Source of the DNA: Sophora flavescens
Taxonomy: Eukaryota; Streptophyta; Magnoliopsida; Fabales; Fabaceae
Length of the DNA: 64,000 nucleotides
NCBI GenBank assembly: GCA_030762895.1
Contig: CM061070.1
Span: forward strand, 80,839,291 to 80,903,290
Reading direction: 5' to 3'
Positions within the stretch are counted from its first letter, which is position 1. The number at the start of each line of letters is the position of its first letter. The translations under genes and the position numbers were made by a program. Positions 35,138 through 47,189 of this stretch are shown piece after piece. Below the pieces are notes generated by a model, which worked only from the letters and a program-made list of their open reading frames with translations, had not been told where the DNA came from and did not search any database.

Positions 35138-36664
35138 TGATGAGTGTGATTCCACATCATCTTTGTCTATCATTTTGCATGCATTTTCATGTAGTTTAGG
35201 CATATTTTTATTAGATTTTAGGTTAATTTTCCTTTGGAACGGGTAAGGCGGTTTTCGTGTGTTGTTTTGCAGATATAAAGGGTAAAATGCTCAAGATCAA
35301 CCATGATGAAGTTTGGATGAAGATGGAGCTTTAAAACTGAAGAAAATGAGCCAAACAGAGCCCATCACGGCCTACCCGTGATGCCCATCACGGCCATGAT
35401 CGAGCAAAACTGAAAAGAAAGAAGGCTAAGGTCAGAAGCTGTCAGGGCCAGGCCATGATGGCCATCACGGTCGTGATGACCATCACGGCCATGCCGTGAT
35501 GAGCATCACGGCCATGACAGACCAACCAGTGAAGAATTTTCAAGGCAGAATCCGTCACGGCCAGGCCGTGATAGCCATCACGGCCGTGACGCGTATTACT
35601 TGGCTCAGAAGTAACAGAATTGGATCTAATTTGAGTTGGATTAGGACTCTAACTGCCCAATTCTATAAATAAGGGACCAGGCAGAGGCAGAAAACATCAG
35701 ACCTTTGGGGCTACTACTCTAGGCATAGATTTAGGATCTCTTCTTCTCTTCTCCTCTCTTCTCTTTTCTGATTTTTATTATGTTGTCATCCCAGCTTGTC
35801 ATCTCCATGGCAAGACTGGAGTAGTAGTTAGTTTCTAGGGACTAGGGCTCTGCCCAAGGTTTGTAAATGATGTTAATTTGATGTAAACTCTTTGTTAATT
35901 ACGATTTACTTTAGATCTGATTTCTAGTGTTTAATCAATCGTAAAATCGGCGACCGCTTATTTGCGTGACGTAGACGTTCTAAGGAGGAACCTAGCGGTG
36001 AACTTAGGATTTCTAGTGTGTTTCAAACGTAAAGTTCGGCGGCCGCTTATCAGCGAGACGTAGATATTCTAAGGAGGAACCTAGCGGTGAACTTAGGTTA
36101 TTTGCATGACTTAGACATTCTAGGGAGGAACCTAGCGGTGAACCTAGGTGTCGGATCTATAGAGTCAGACTTGGGACTGAAATCACGAGAGTTAGAAGCC
36201 GTCCCTCGAGGATCAACGAGTTGTCACGAAACGCAAAGGGTTCAATATGGGATCGACTACCACGAGAGTAGGGGTCGGGTCAATTGGGCACGGCTTTTGT
36301 AACCCGAGAGGGAGCTTAAGCTATCAGAGGATAAACTCGCCTTCAAGGCAATTTCGCTAATTAACAAGGGTAATCAACTTCATAACGTAAACGATCTTGT
36401 GGTAACCTAAATCCCTAGGAACCCATTTAGATCTGAAAAATCAAAAAGATTTGTTTTCTGTTTTGTTTGATTCTGTTTTATCTCTTAAATTCAAATTCAA
36501 AAACCATTTCAAAAATATAAAAATCTTTTTAAACAGTCCAGATCTAATCGATTTGATAATTAGTTGCGATTCGAGAACACAGTCTCTGTGGGATCGATAT
36601 CTTTTATTACTTGACGACGGTCCGGTACACTTGCCGGAATCGCACTTGCATCCGCACGACATCA
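35138..36664 (+). repeat. Family B 5' LTR
   Basis: Starts TGATGAGTGTGATT, ends CGACATCA. CACGGCC palindrome array 35363-35602; TATA box TATAAAT 35664-35670; three repeats of AGGAGGAACCTAGCGGTGAA between 35980 and 36148 in the transcribed part. Confidence 0.93.
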
Positions 36665-36670
36665 AGTTTT

Positions 36671-36688
36671 TGGCGCCGTTGCCGGGGA
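36671..36688 (+). other. Primer-binding site, tRNA-Asp type (family B)
   Basis: TGGCGCCGTTGCCGGGGA, six bases after the LTR end. Confidence 0.9.
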
Positions 36689-36800
36689 CTGTGCCTTTTC
36701 GAATCTCAATTCAAATTTTGAATTGATTTTTCTGGACCTTTTCTTTTTATTTGATTTTTATTTCTGAAATATATAAAAAAAATAATTTCTTTTCCTTCTA

Positions 36801-38289
36801 TTGTATCCATCTCTCTTGTGTTATATGCAAAGATCTCTAAGTCTTGGGAGCCTTAGTGAGATTGATCCGGAGATCGAGAGGACCTTCCACAGACGTAGAA
36901 GACTACAAAGAGAGGGAGAAAGGTTGAGTCCCGTTCCACTCATGGCGAATCAACCGGATACAAAGCCTTTGAAGGACTACGCAGCCCCAAATGCGAGAGG
37001 CTTGCGAACTGGGATTGCAAGGCCAGAGATTGAGGCGGAAAACTATACCATACCGCCCATGCTAATCAACATGATTAGGCAACATCAATTCGGAGGATTG
37101 CCTTCTGAGGACCCGACCGATCATATAGAAACATTCTTAGAGTTCACCGATGCAATCAGGATTAATGGAGCCTCGATCGATGTTGTGCGTTTGAGATTGT
37201 TCCCCTCATCTCTCCTTGGAAAGGCGAAGGCCTGGCTTAAGCAAATCCCCGCTAACACTTTGACCACTTGGGACCAATTGGAGCAGGCGTTCTTGGAGAA
37301 ATTCTTCCCTCCATCCAAGACGGCCTACATAAGAACCCGGATCACCGGCTTCTTCCGAGAAAGACGGAGAATCATTATCTGAAGCCTGGGATCGTTACAA
37401 GGGACTGCTGGAGTCGTGCCCACATCACGGACTCGAGAGGTGGTTAATAGTGCACACCTTCTATAACGGATTGGACTACTCTTGAAGGTGCCACTAGATT
37501 CTGCAGCCGGTGGAGCGTTTATGAATAGGCCTCTCACCGAGGCATTCAACATCATCGAGAATGTCGCCACCAACTACCACCAATGGGGATCCGAAAGAGG
37601 TAATAAACCTAGCAAGATTTCGGGGTGTAAGTGTGAGGTAAATAGCACAGATCTTATTATTTCAAAGATATAATAAATTAATAAACGTTTTGATAGTCTG
37701 GAAAGATCTAATGTGAGTGCATTATGTTCTACTAACCTTGTTTGTGAGATTTGTGGAATGCGGGGACATGACATGATGGGATGCCCACATGGATCCGGCG
37801 CTTAGGGTGAACAAGTGAACTATTGTAACAAATACTATGATAAGAACCAGAAGCTTCCCAACTATTCTCACCAAAATAACTAAAACCAAATAAGGAACAA
37901 CCCTTACCTCTCCTACGGCAACTACACAGCAACACGCTCAACCATGAGTTCCAAGAAGGTCAAGGTAATAAGAGAACCACACCGGGTACCCTCAAGTACA
38001 AAGATCTAAACTCGAGACTTTATTTGAAAGTTTTGTCGAAACTCGGACAAAACAGAATGAGGAGTTTAGACAACAAGGAAGGGCAGTGAGTGAGGCAATA
38101 AAGGATCTAGCATCTAAGGTAGACAACTTAGCAACTCATAACAAGATGCTAGAAACCCAGATTGCCCAACAAGCCAAAGCACGTACTCGAGACCTAAGGG
38201 TGCATTCCGGGGCAACCGAAGCAAATCCCAATGAGCATTGCAATGTCATACACTTGAGGGATGATAAGCTTGGGGTGGGGGGTAGCTGA
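36801..38289 (+). pseudogene. Athila-type gag remnant (family B), frameshifted
   Basis: Frame 1 (36801-37382) covers the N-terminal part: DPEIERTFHRRR, then the retrotransposon gag core with LRLFPSSLLGKAKAWL and TTWDQLEQAFLEKFFP. A frameshift near 37360 moves the reading to another frame (AWDRYKGLLE, HTFYNGLDY), a further shift near 37480 leads to DSAAGGAFMNRPL (37482-37673), and a decayed zinc knuckle (CEICGMRGHDMMGC) is near 37744-37788. The last recognisable part is the coiled-coil DLASKVDNLATHNKML (38086-38289). At least three breaks; not functional. Confidence 0.85.
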
Positions 38290-38345
38290 AATGGACGTGG
38301 AACCAGGAGGAGGACACGAACGAAAAAGAAGAGCGGAACCGAAAT

Positions 38346-39166
38346 ATGTCCCTCCACCACCGTACCAACCCCCGATACCTTTCCCACGAGAGGTTGGTCA
38401 GGAAAAAGCAAGTAGATGTAGAGACTAAAATGCCTACTAAACCGAAAGACCCAGGTAGTTTCTCCATCGCTTGCTCGATTGAACAAGTGCAAATTGACCA
38501 AGCCTTATGTGACCTAGGGGCTAGTGCGAGCTTGATGTCCCTCACTATCATGGAAAGGTTGGGAAGCAAAGAGTTGAGACCATTCAAATTCCCCTTACAA
38601 ATTGCGGATGGCTCAACTAGGACTCCTCTAGGCATACTAGAGAATGTTCCTGTAAAGGTAGGGAAAATTCTCATCCCTACCGACTTCCCGGTATTGGACA
38701 TGAAAGGGAATTCTAAATTCCCCATCATTTTAGGAAGGCCATTCTTGGCAACCGCTGAGCATTAATAGACGTAAGGAATGGCAAACTCTCTCTAAATGTA
38801 GAGGAAGGTAGGGTAAATTTTCAGTTGATTAACTCTTGTAACAACCCTCCTTTTGAGAGCCATGTGTGCAGAATTGATGTAACGTCTCCAGCGGTAGAGA
38901 AAGAACTTAGCATGGAAGCAACCCCAAAGATATGCATGGTTGGAGATGCACCCGGTGGTGAAGTTGGAATTGCTGTCCATGCAGAAACAATACTTCCGCC
39001 GGGAGGAAGGAAGGCTAGGAAGCTCCGAGAGAAAAGAGCAAAGCGGAGCGTTCATCGGCCGTATGAGCAGAAACGGCTATTTGAAGGAGCTCCATGGAAA
39101 AGAAGTGTTCCTGCACTTCTACGCCCAGCCGACCCGGTTGACTTGAGGAAGTATGGTCAAGCTTAA
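38346..39166 (+). pseudogene. Aspartic protease remnant joined to post-pol region (family B)
   Basis: 38346-38765 contains the retropepsin active site in the plant gypsy form DLGAS (near 38512-38526) followed by LGILENVPVKVGK and ILGRPFLATA, as in Athila elements. After a stop at 38763-38765 a second frame (38825-39166) continues with a segment like the region following protease, then a basic stretch, and ends just before CTTCTTGGGAGGCAACCC. All of RT, RNase H and integrase are missing, so the deletion junction lies between about 38900 and 39150. Confidence 0.8.
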
Positions 39167-39344
39167 GACCATAAATAAGCGCTTCTTGGGAGGCAACCCA
39201 AGTTTTCTTTCCTTTTTCCTTTTGTTTTTGATTTAACCTCTTGAATAATTTGAGAAGATCAAGAGGCAAAAATATCATTAATAAGTTTGTCTAGTGTTTT
39301 CAGGTTGAGAAAGAGAAGAAGAGCATAAAAAAATAAAGTCGAGG

Positions 39345-39571
39345 CCATCACGCCCGGCCGTGACAAAGTGGTCACGGCCGTGATGAACTAAACAAGAGCA
39401 CAAAGAGCATCACGGCCTAGCCGTGACAACCATCACGGGCGTGATGAGTAGGATGCCAAGATCGAGAGAGCATCACGGCCTAGCCGTGATGTAGATCACG
39501 GCCGTGACAGGGGCAACTCCCGAGGATCGAAAGCGATCACGGCCTGCCGTGATAAGCCTCACTACCGTGAT
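39345..39571. repeat. CACGGCC palindrome array in the family B internal region
   Basis: Five to six imperfect palindromes of the GTCACGGCCGTGAT and CATCACGGCCTAGCCGTGAT kinds, spaced by AGAGAGCATC-like sequence, between the post-pol segment and the conserved 16-base palindrome. The same placement occurs in family C (45407-45653). Confidence 0.85.
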
Positions 39572-39671
39572 ACAATTTCTACCCAAGTTTTGACTGGAAT
39601 GTGAAGCCAACACCCAGTCACCGACTCGGTAAGTTGTTCCATTTTCTCCTCCTTCTCCGACTTGATTATTT

Positions 39672-39687
39672 ACATTGGAGACAATGT
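39672..39687 (+). repeat. Conserved 16-base palindrome, family B version
   Basis: ACATTGGAGACAATGT, one base different in the loop from families A and C, followed by CAAGCTTGGGGTGGGGG. Confidence 0.7.
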
Positions 39688-39699
39688 AAGTAATCAAGC

Positions 39700-40994
39700 T
39701 TGGGGTGGGGGTATTTATTTTTGCATTTGCATTGTTGCATTCATGTTGCATTCACATAGGCTTAGATTGGTATGATCACATTCTCTAGATTTCCCCTCAC
39801 TTAGAACATGCATCCGATTGTAAAAACTTGGAGCCAAATGAATTGAGATAGTGAATTTTGAACCCAATTTTTCATTATTCTTGTGATATGGCTAAAAATA
39901 AAAATTCTTGAGATAATCATTTGATAGTTGATAATTAGCATGTGGTTCCTTAAACTTGTGTACCTCACTGATTTTTGAACTACTAAATGTAAGATTTTGA
40001 GCCAAAAGGGGTATTCACTAAATCTACCCCATTTCTTGTGCTAGAGTGTTGTAATTCCTCTTGGACTGTATTTTCTAGAACTTGACTTGAAACCATTTCA
40101 AAACTTAAAAATTTCTGAAAACATTTTTGGAAATGATTGAGGCACTAGGTATTTTTCCGGCCTCCCGAGCTTTGAATGATAAATGCTACCCCTTAGTTGC
40201 CCAATTTTGAGCCTAAAGAAAAAATACTTTTCTTGGTACCTTGAATTAATTTGATAAATAGTGCTTGGTATGGCACCTTTTAAAGTATTACAAAAAGGGC
40301 AAAATGGTAGTTGGAAAAAGTATGGGATGAAAAAGCTAGAAAGTAATTTCTCTTGAGCTATAAATCTCCCCTTCTCCAAACAAATAAAAATGAAATAAAC
40401 AAAGAAAAAAAATGGAGAAGGGGATGACAAAGAAAGTGAGAAATGAAAAGAAAAAGAAAAAAAAAATTAAATGAAGGAAGAAAGGTGGAAAAGTAAACCA
40501 AAGCCCAAAAAGGGGTATTTTAGAAGGTGTCATGCTTTGTAATGTTTGATAATCTGTCTAGCCTTCTTGAAATTCCCTTTCCTTGATTTTCCCACCTTAC
40601 AATAAATCCCATGGCCACATTACAACCAAAGGAAAAGACCTCTTGATTCTTAAGTGTTTTCATTAATAAAGTGGAGATTTGGTTAATGGTCAAGCCTATG
40701 GTAAAATACTTTCCTTGAGGAAATGGAGTGAATTGTCATAAACCCTAAAACACTTGAGTGAGGTGAGATGAGTGCCCAAATCAGTGAGGACATGAACTTG
40801 AAAAAAAAAAAAAAAAAAAACCTAAGCTTCTAATTGGACTTGAAATTGATTATCTCTTGAGTGCTTATTAAAAATGCCTATTACTTGGATTAGCTTCTAG
40901 GGTTCTTGGTTCACTATCCATGCTTTGAATGATTTATATCTTATGGCCTGAGTAATTGCTTGAGGACAAGCAAAGTTTTAAGCTTGGGGTGATT
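39700..40994 (+). other. 3' non-coding region and polypurine tract of family B
   Basis: AT-rich, no supported ORF; a poly-A run at 40800-40820; ends TTGAGGACAAGCAAAG then AAGCTTGGGGTGATT (40980-40994). Confidence 0.75.
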
Positions 40995-42522
40995 TGATGA
41001 GTGTGATTCCACATCATCTTTGTCTATCATTTTGCATGCATTTTCATGTAGTTTAGGCATATTTTTATTAGATTTTAGGTTAATTTTCCTTTGGAACGGG
41101 TAAGGCGGTTTTCGTGTGTTGTTTTGCAGATATAAAGGGTAAAATGCTCAAGATCAACCATGATGAAGTTTGGATGAAGATGGAGCTTTAAAACTGAAGA
41201 AAATGAGCCAAACAGAGCCCATCACGGCCTAGCCGTGATGCCCATCACGGCCATGATCGAGCAAAACTGAAAAGAAAGAAGGCTAAGGTCAGAAGCTGTC
41301 AGGGCCAGGCCATGATGGCCATCACGGCCGTGATGACCATCACGGCCATGCCGTGATGAGCATCACGGCCATGACAGACCAACCAGTGAAGAATTTTCAA
41401 GGCAGAATCCGTCACGGCCAGGCCGTGATAGCCATCACGGCCGTGACGCGTATTACTTGGCTCAGAAGTAACAGAATTGGATCTAATTTGAGTTGGATTA
41501 GGACTCTAACTGCCCAATTCTATAAATAAGGGACCAGGCAGAGGCAGAAAACATCAGACCTTTGGGGCTACTACTCTAGGCATAGATTTAGGATCTCTTC
41601 TTCTCTTCTCCTCTCTTCTCTTTTCTGATTTTTATTATGTTGTCATCCAGACTTGTCATCTCCATGGCAAGACCTGGAGTAGTAGTTAGTTTCTAGGGAC
41701 TAGGGCTCTGCCCAAGGTTTGTAAATGATGTTAATTTGATGTAAACTCTTTGTTAATTACGATTTACTTTAGATCTGATTTCTAGTGTTTAATCAATCGT
41801 AAAATCGGCGACCGCTAATTTGCGTGACGAGAGCGTTCTAAGGAGGAACCTAGCGGTTAACTTAGGATTTCTAGTGTGTTTCAAACGTAAAGTTCGGCGG
41901 CCGCTTATCAGCGAGACGTAGATATTCTAAGGAGGAACCTAGCGGTGAACTTAGGTTATTTGCATGACTTAGACATTCTAGGGAGGAACCTAGCGGTGAA
42001 CCTAGGTGTCGGATCTATAGAGTCGGACTTGGGACTGAAATCACGAGAGTTAGAAGCCGTCCCTCGAGGATCAACGAGTTGTCACGAAACGCAAAGGGTT
42101 CAATATGGGATCGACTACCACGAGAGTAGGGGTCGGGTCAATTGGGCACGGCTTTTGTAACCCGAGAGGGAGCTTAAGCTATCAGAGGATAAACTCGCCT
42201 TCAAGGCAATTTCGCTAATTAACAAGGGTAATCAACTTCATAACGTAAACGATCTTGTGGTAACCTAAATCCCTAGGAACCCATTTAGATCTGAAAAATC
42301 AAAAAGATTTGTTTTCTGTTTTGTTTGATTCTGTTTTATCTCTTAAATTCAAATTCAAAAACCATTTCAAAAATATAAAAATCTTTTTAAACAGTCCAGA
42401 TCTAATCGATTTGATAATTAGTTGCGATTCGAGAACACAGTCTCTGTGGGATCGATATCTTTTATTACTTGACGACGGTCCGGTACACTTGCCGGAATCG
42501 CACGTGCATCCGCACGACATCA
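40995..42522 (+). repeat. Family B 3' LTR
   Basis: Near-identical to 35138-36664; TATA box 41521-41527; palindrome array 41220-41450. One visible difference turns CTACCCGTGATG of the 5' LTR into CTAGCCGTGATG. Confidence 0.93.
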
Positions 42523-42527
42523 CACGG

Positions 42528-42885
42528 CCCGTGATGTCAATCACGGCTAGGCCGTGATGGTCTCTGTCTTCCCAGATCTTCAAATTATCGCGGGGCGAGC
42601 CTCCTCTCGCGGGGCGAAAATCCCCAGAATGGCAATCTCCACTATTTGTTGACTTTCCTTAATTCTTAGAGCCTCACTTATGGACCTGAAAACAACACAA
42701 GCAACCACAAGCGTAATTCTCTCCAAAATAACCTAAAAACTACACAAAAGACGCAAAACGAGTCAAAGTCCAACTTAGGAACAAAACAAGGCAAATTTGG
42801 GCGAAAACGAGAGTAAACTCGAATAAATTGGCACATAAACCCTAGTTTATCTAGTCTTAACACTAGATAAGCCAGAGGCTTATCA
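42528..42885 (-). repeat. Family D LTR, right part
   Basis: Continues the palindrome array (CCCGTGATG, GGCTAGGCCGTGATGG), then CGCGGGGCGA repeats, and ends GATAAGCCAGAGGCTTATCA. The last 20 bases contain an inverted repeat (GATAAGCC/GGCTTATC) typical of a Tat/Athila LTR start read in reverse. It abuts the truncated left LTR of family C directly. Confidence 0.55.
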
Positions 42886-43964
42886 TGGCCTAATTAGTGA
42901 ATTTGTATTAAGAGTAGGGATTACACGATTACTAATAAACCAAAATCCATTCCTAGATGCAAGGTTTACTAGGTGATTAATTCCAGATCAAGAATTGATA
43001 AGAACGTCCCCATTGCAAATCAAATCTCAAAATCAATTCATGGATGATTAGACTACAAAAAGCATTAAGCATAGGAATCAAACACTAATAAGAAGGCATA
43101 AACATAGATTAATACATCAAGGCAATTACATGAGATTCAGTTTAGCTACATCTAATCCCAACAAAAAGGGATTTAGCTACTTATAGTGATAGAGAAAGCC
43201 AAAATAAAAGAAACAGAGACAAGGGAGAGGAGAAACTCCATGGAAGCTTTCCACAGCCGTTACAGCAGCCCCCTAGTGCAGAGAAAACGTTTTTGGTTCC
43301 CAGTCTGATCTAAGGTAAAAGTTGTTCCAGAGAAGCCGTCTTTTTGTTCTGCCCAGATGCCTATTTATAGATTAGGCGCGCGTCACGACCGTGATGGCCA
43401 TCACGGCCAGGCCGTGACGGGTTCTGTCCTGGGCACGCTTTCAATTTTTGATTTGTCATGGCCGTGACACTCATCACGGCTAGGCCGTGGTCGCTTCTGC
43501 CTTGAGCGTTGCTTCACCAAATGGTCTGTCACGGCCGTGATGGGTATCACGGCCTGGCCGTGAAAGATTCTTCCTAGAAGGGGTCTGGCTCAATTAACAT
43601 GTCATGATCATGATGGGCATCACGGCTAGGCCGTGACAGCTTCTGACTTTTGCCTTCTTTCTTTCCAGTTATTGCTAGATAATGGCCTTGATGGTCATCA
43701 CGGCTAGCCCGTGATGGTCATCACGGCTAGGCCGTGATGGGCTCTGTTTGGTACATTTTCTTCACTTTTCAAGCTCTATCTTCATCCAAGCTCCATCATG
43801 GTCAATCTTGAGCATTTTACCCTTAATTCCTGCAAAACAACACCACGAAACTGCCTTACCCGTTCCAAGGTAAAAACTAACAAAAATCAAACTAAAATTG
43901 CCTAAACTATATGAAAATGCATGCAAAAATGTACATGAAATATGAGGTGAAATCACACTCATCA
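42886..43964 (-). repeat. Family C 3' LTR, truncated
   Basis: Corresponds to 51901-52913 of the other LTR, with indels in the palindrome array (43381-43742). In plus view it ends AATCACACTCATCA. The missing part is the segment that should lie left of 42886, now occupied by family D. Confidence 0.9.
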
Positions 43965-44500
43965 AATCACCCCAAGCTTGTTCATTTGCTTGTCCTCAAG
44001 CAATCACTAAGGCCATAAGAGATAAATAATCAGAACATGGATAGTGAACCAAGAACCCGAGTAACTAATCCAAGTAACAGGCATTTTCAAATAATTCAGC
44101 AAGAGACAATCAATTTCAAGTCCAATTAGAAGCTTAGGTTTCCTAGACTCATATTCTCACTGATTCAGGCACTCTTTCTCACCTCACTCAAGTGTTTAAG
44201 GATATATGACAATTCGCTCAATTTCCTTAAGGAATGAATTCTACCATAAGCTTGACTATTAACCAAATCTCTACTCTATTAATGAAAACACATTAGAATC
44301 AGGAGGTCTTTACTTTGGTTGTAACGGGGCCATGGGATTAATCGTTAGGCGGGGAAATCAAGAAAAGGGAATTTCAAGAAGCCTAAACACAATATCAAGC
44401 ATTGCTAAGCATGACACCTTCTAAAATACCTTTTTGGGTTTTGATTCATTTTTCCACCTTTCTTTCTTTCTATTTTATACCTCACTTCCTTTTGTCATCC

Positions 44501-44505
<5 letters not shown>

Positions 44506-44581
<76 letters not shown>
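44506..44581. repeat. CT/TA compound microsatellite
   Basis: About 13 CT units followed by about 24 TA units, in the family C 3' region. Confidence 0.95.
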
Positions 44582-44582
<1 letters not shown>

Positions 44583-45289
44583 TTCTCTCTTTTTTTGATT
44601 TGGAGAAGGGGAGATTTTCAATTCACGAGAAATATTTTTTTCTAACTTTCTCATCCCATACTTTTTCAAACTACCTTTTTTCCCTTTTTGTAATACTTTA
44701 AAAGGTGCCATACCAAGCATTATTCATCAAAGTAATTCAAGGTACCAAGAAAAGTATTTTATTCTATAAGGCTCAAAATTGGGCAACTAAGGGGTAGCAT
44801 TTAGTCAATCAAAGCTCAGAAGGCCGGAAAAATACCTAGTGCCTCAATCATTTTCAAAAATGTTTTAAAAAAATTTTAAGCTTCAAAACGGTTTCAAGTC
44901 AAGTTCTAGAGAATACAATCCAAGAGGAATAAAACACTATCAAAAAGAATGGGGTAGATTTAGTGAGTACCCCTTTTTGGCTCAAAAATCTCACATTTAG
45001 TAGTTCAAAAATCAATGAGAAACACAAATCTACGAAACCACATGCTAATTATCAACTATCAAAGATCATCTCAAGCATTTTTATTTGTAGCCTTATCACA
45101 AGAATAAAAAAAAATTGGGTTCAAAAATTCACTATCTCAATTTATTTGGCACTAAGTTCTCACAATTGGATGCATAATCTAAGCAAGGGGCAATCGAATC
45201 ATGTGATCATGCAAAACTATGCCTATATGAATGCAACATACAAAATGCAAAAATTCAAAAATGCAAAAATACCCCGAGCTTAAAAACTT

Positions 45290-45305
45290 ACATTGTCCCC
45301 AATGT
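45290..45305 (-). repeat. Conserved 16-base palindrome, family C
   Basis: ACATTGTCCCCAATGT in plus view, the same palindrome as in family A read from the other strand. Confidence 0.7.
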
Positions 45306-45406
45306 AAATAATCAAGTCGGAGAGAGGAGAAAAATGGAACAACTCATTGAGGCGGTAGCGGGTGTTGGCTCACATGCCTAGGCAAAGTGATTGCATGAAA
45401 AATGTG

Positions 45407-45653
45407 TCACGACCGTGATGCTCATCACGGGCAGGCCGTGATCAATTCTGGTCCATAGGAGTTGGCCTGTCACGACCATGACCTCCATCACGGCTAGGCC
45501 ATGACCTCCATCACGGCTAGGTCGTGATTCTCTCTGATCTTCAGGGTCCTCTCATCACGCCCGTGATGGGTATCACGGCTGGGCCGTGATCCTTTCTGGT
45601 CTTCTCCTTAAGCTGATCACGGCCGTGACCAGTGTCACGGCCTGGGCGTGATG
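45407..45653. repeat. CACGGCC palindrome array in the family C internal region
   Basis: About seven imperfect copies of GTCACGACCGTGATG / ATCACGGCTAGGCCGTGAT types, in the same position relative to the 16-base palindrome as in family B. Confidence 0.85.
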
Positions 45654-45867
45654 GTTGCTGACTTTGTTTGTCCTTGCCCTTTTTGCTTCTCTTTCCTTCT
45701 TACCCTGAAAACACTTAACAAATCTATTAATTTATGATATTTTTCCTCTTGATCTTCTCAAATTATTCAAGAGTTAAAATCAAAAACAAATGGAAAAGGA
45801 AAAGAAAACTTGGGTTGCCTTCCAATAAGCACTTCTTTAACGTCACTAGCTTGACGGGTCGGTGATC

Positions 45868-47189
45868 TCAAGGATCACGAAGGCTCACAGCTGTGGTCAA
45901 TCTCTCGATGTCACCACCCAAGTAGGCTTTGAGCCTTTGGCCATTGACTTTGAAGGTCCTTTTTGAAGTAGGATCCTCCACTTCTATAGCTCCATGAGAT
46001 GAGACTTCTTTGACAATGAACGGTCCCGACCACTTAGACTTCAACTTGCCCGGAAACAATCTCAGCCAGGAATTGAATAATAAAATTTGTTGTCCCAGCG
46101 GAAATGCTTTCATCACGATCTTCTTGTCATGATAAGTTTTGACTCGCTGCTTGTAAATAGCTGCATTCTTATATGCATTAAGGCGCATCTCCTCTAATTC
46201 ATGGAGCTGATGGACTCTTTTCTCACCCGCCAAATTGGTATCAAAATTCAAGAACTTCAATGCCCAAAAGGCTTGATGCTCCAACTCTACGGGTAGATGA
46301 CATGACTTCCCATAGACCATCTGAAATGGAGATAACCCCAAAGAAGTTTTTAATGCAGTCCGGTAGGCCCACAAGGCATCGTCAAGCTTATTTGCCCAAT
46401 CTTTTCTTGAAGTGGCCACAGTTTTTTTCCAGAATTTGCTTAATCTCCCGGTTAGAGACCTCCGCTTGCCCGTTTGTTTGCGTATGATATGGAGATGCCA
46501 CCTTATGCCTCACATCATACTTGGTCATCACATTTTTCAGTTGTGAGTTGCAGAAGTGATCCCTCATCACTTATAAGGACCCTTGGGACACCAAACCGGG
46601 CAAAAATGTTCTTTTTGATGAACTTAATCACTGTTTGCGCATCATTCTTCGGTGATGCAATGACCTCCACCCATTTAGAAACATAGTCCACCGCCACCAA
46701 GATATATTGATTGGAGAATGAAGGTGGAAGTGGACCCATAAAATATATGCCCCAGTAATCAAATATTTCAACCTCCAATATGTTTTGAAGTGGCATCTCA
46801 TCCCTTTTAGATATGGTCCCGGTCCTTTGGCACTTGTCACAACTCTTCACATGATTGTAAGAGTCCTTGAAGATTGAGGGCCAAAAGAGCCCAGATTGGA
46901 GGACTTTTGCAGCTGTCCTATCCCCATTGTAATGTCCACCATATGGAGAGTTATGGCAATGCAACAAAATACTCTTCGCTTCCTCTTGACTAACATACCT
47001 CCTCCATAAGTCATCCGGTCCAACCTTGAGCAAAAATGGGTCATCCCACTTGAAATGGTTGGCATCCCGGAAGAATTTTTTCTTTTGTTGCCATGTGAGG
47101 TGCTCTGGAACAATGTTGGCTGCCTTGAAATTTGCCATGTCAGAAAACCATGGTCTTTCATGCACTAGAAATAAGGCCTCATCCGGGAA
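45868..47189 (-). pseudogene. Athila-type integrase (family C), broken
   Basis: Frame 1 (47165-46515) carries the HHCC zinc-binding domain (HCHNSPYGGHYNGD to CDKC) and the start of the catalytic core. The first catalytic aspartate is replaced by tyrosine (codon 46743-46745, GIYFMGP), while the second Asp is visible in ISDEGS. A frameshift near 46540 moves to 46570-46388, where the catalytic glutamate region (GQAEVSNREIKQ) is seen. Another shift near 46400 leads to 46419-45868, the C-terminal domain (ALWAYRTALKTSLGLSPFQMVYGK to AIEVEDPTSKRTFKVNGQRLK). Integrase would insert the element's DNA; three separate lesions make this copy inactive. Confidence 0.9.

Larger units (their letters stand above)
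35138..42522 (+). mobile_element. Family B: non-autonomous Athila-related element with gag-protease remnant
   Basis: LTRs 35138-36664 and 40995-42522 differ at only about ten positions by eye, so insertion is recent. Target duplication CACGG (35133-35137 and 42523-42527). Primer site 36671-36688 (tRNA-Asp type), polypurine tract 40980-40994. The internal 4.3 kb contains a broken gag and an aspartic protease domain but no RT, RNase H or integrase. Downstream of the protease the frame runs into the same post-pol region (CTTGGGAGGCAACCCAA) seen in A and C. Confidence 0.93.
43965..45867 (-). other. 3' non-coding region of family C
   Basis: From the polypurine tract (AATCACCCCAAGCTT in plus view, 43965-43979) through AT-rich DNA with a CT/TA microsatellite (44506-44581), the conserved 16-base palindrome (45290-45305) and a CACGGCC array (45407-45653) to the post-pol segment (45800-45855). 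No envelope-like ORF. The reading frame at 44402-44701 is low-complexity and not supported. Confidence 0.75.

Noticed and set aside
44402..44720. Frames of 81-99 codons around the CT/TA microsatellite
   Set aside because: Low-complexity translation of the microsatellite, at the same place as non-coding DNA in A and B.
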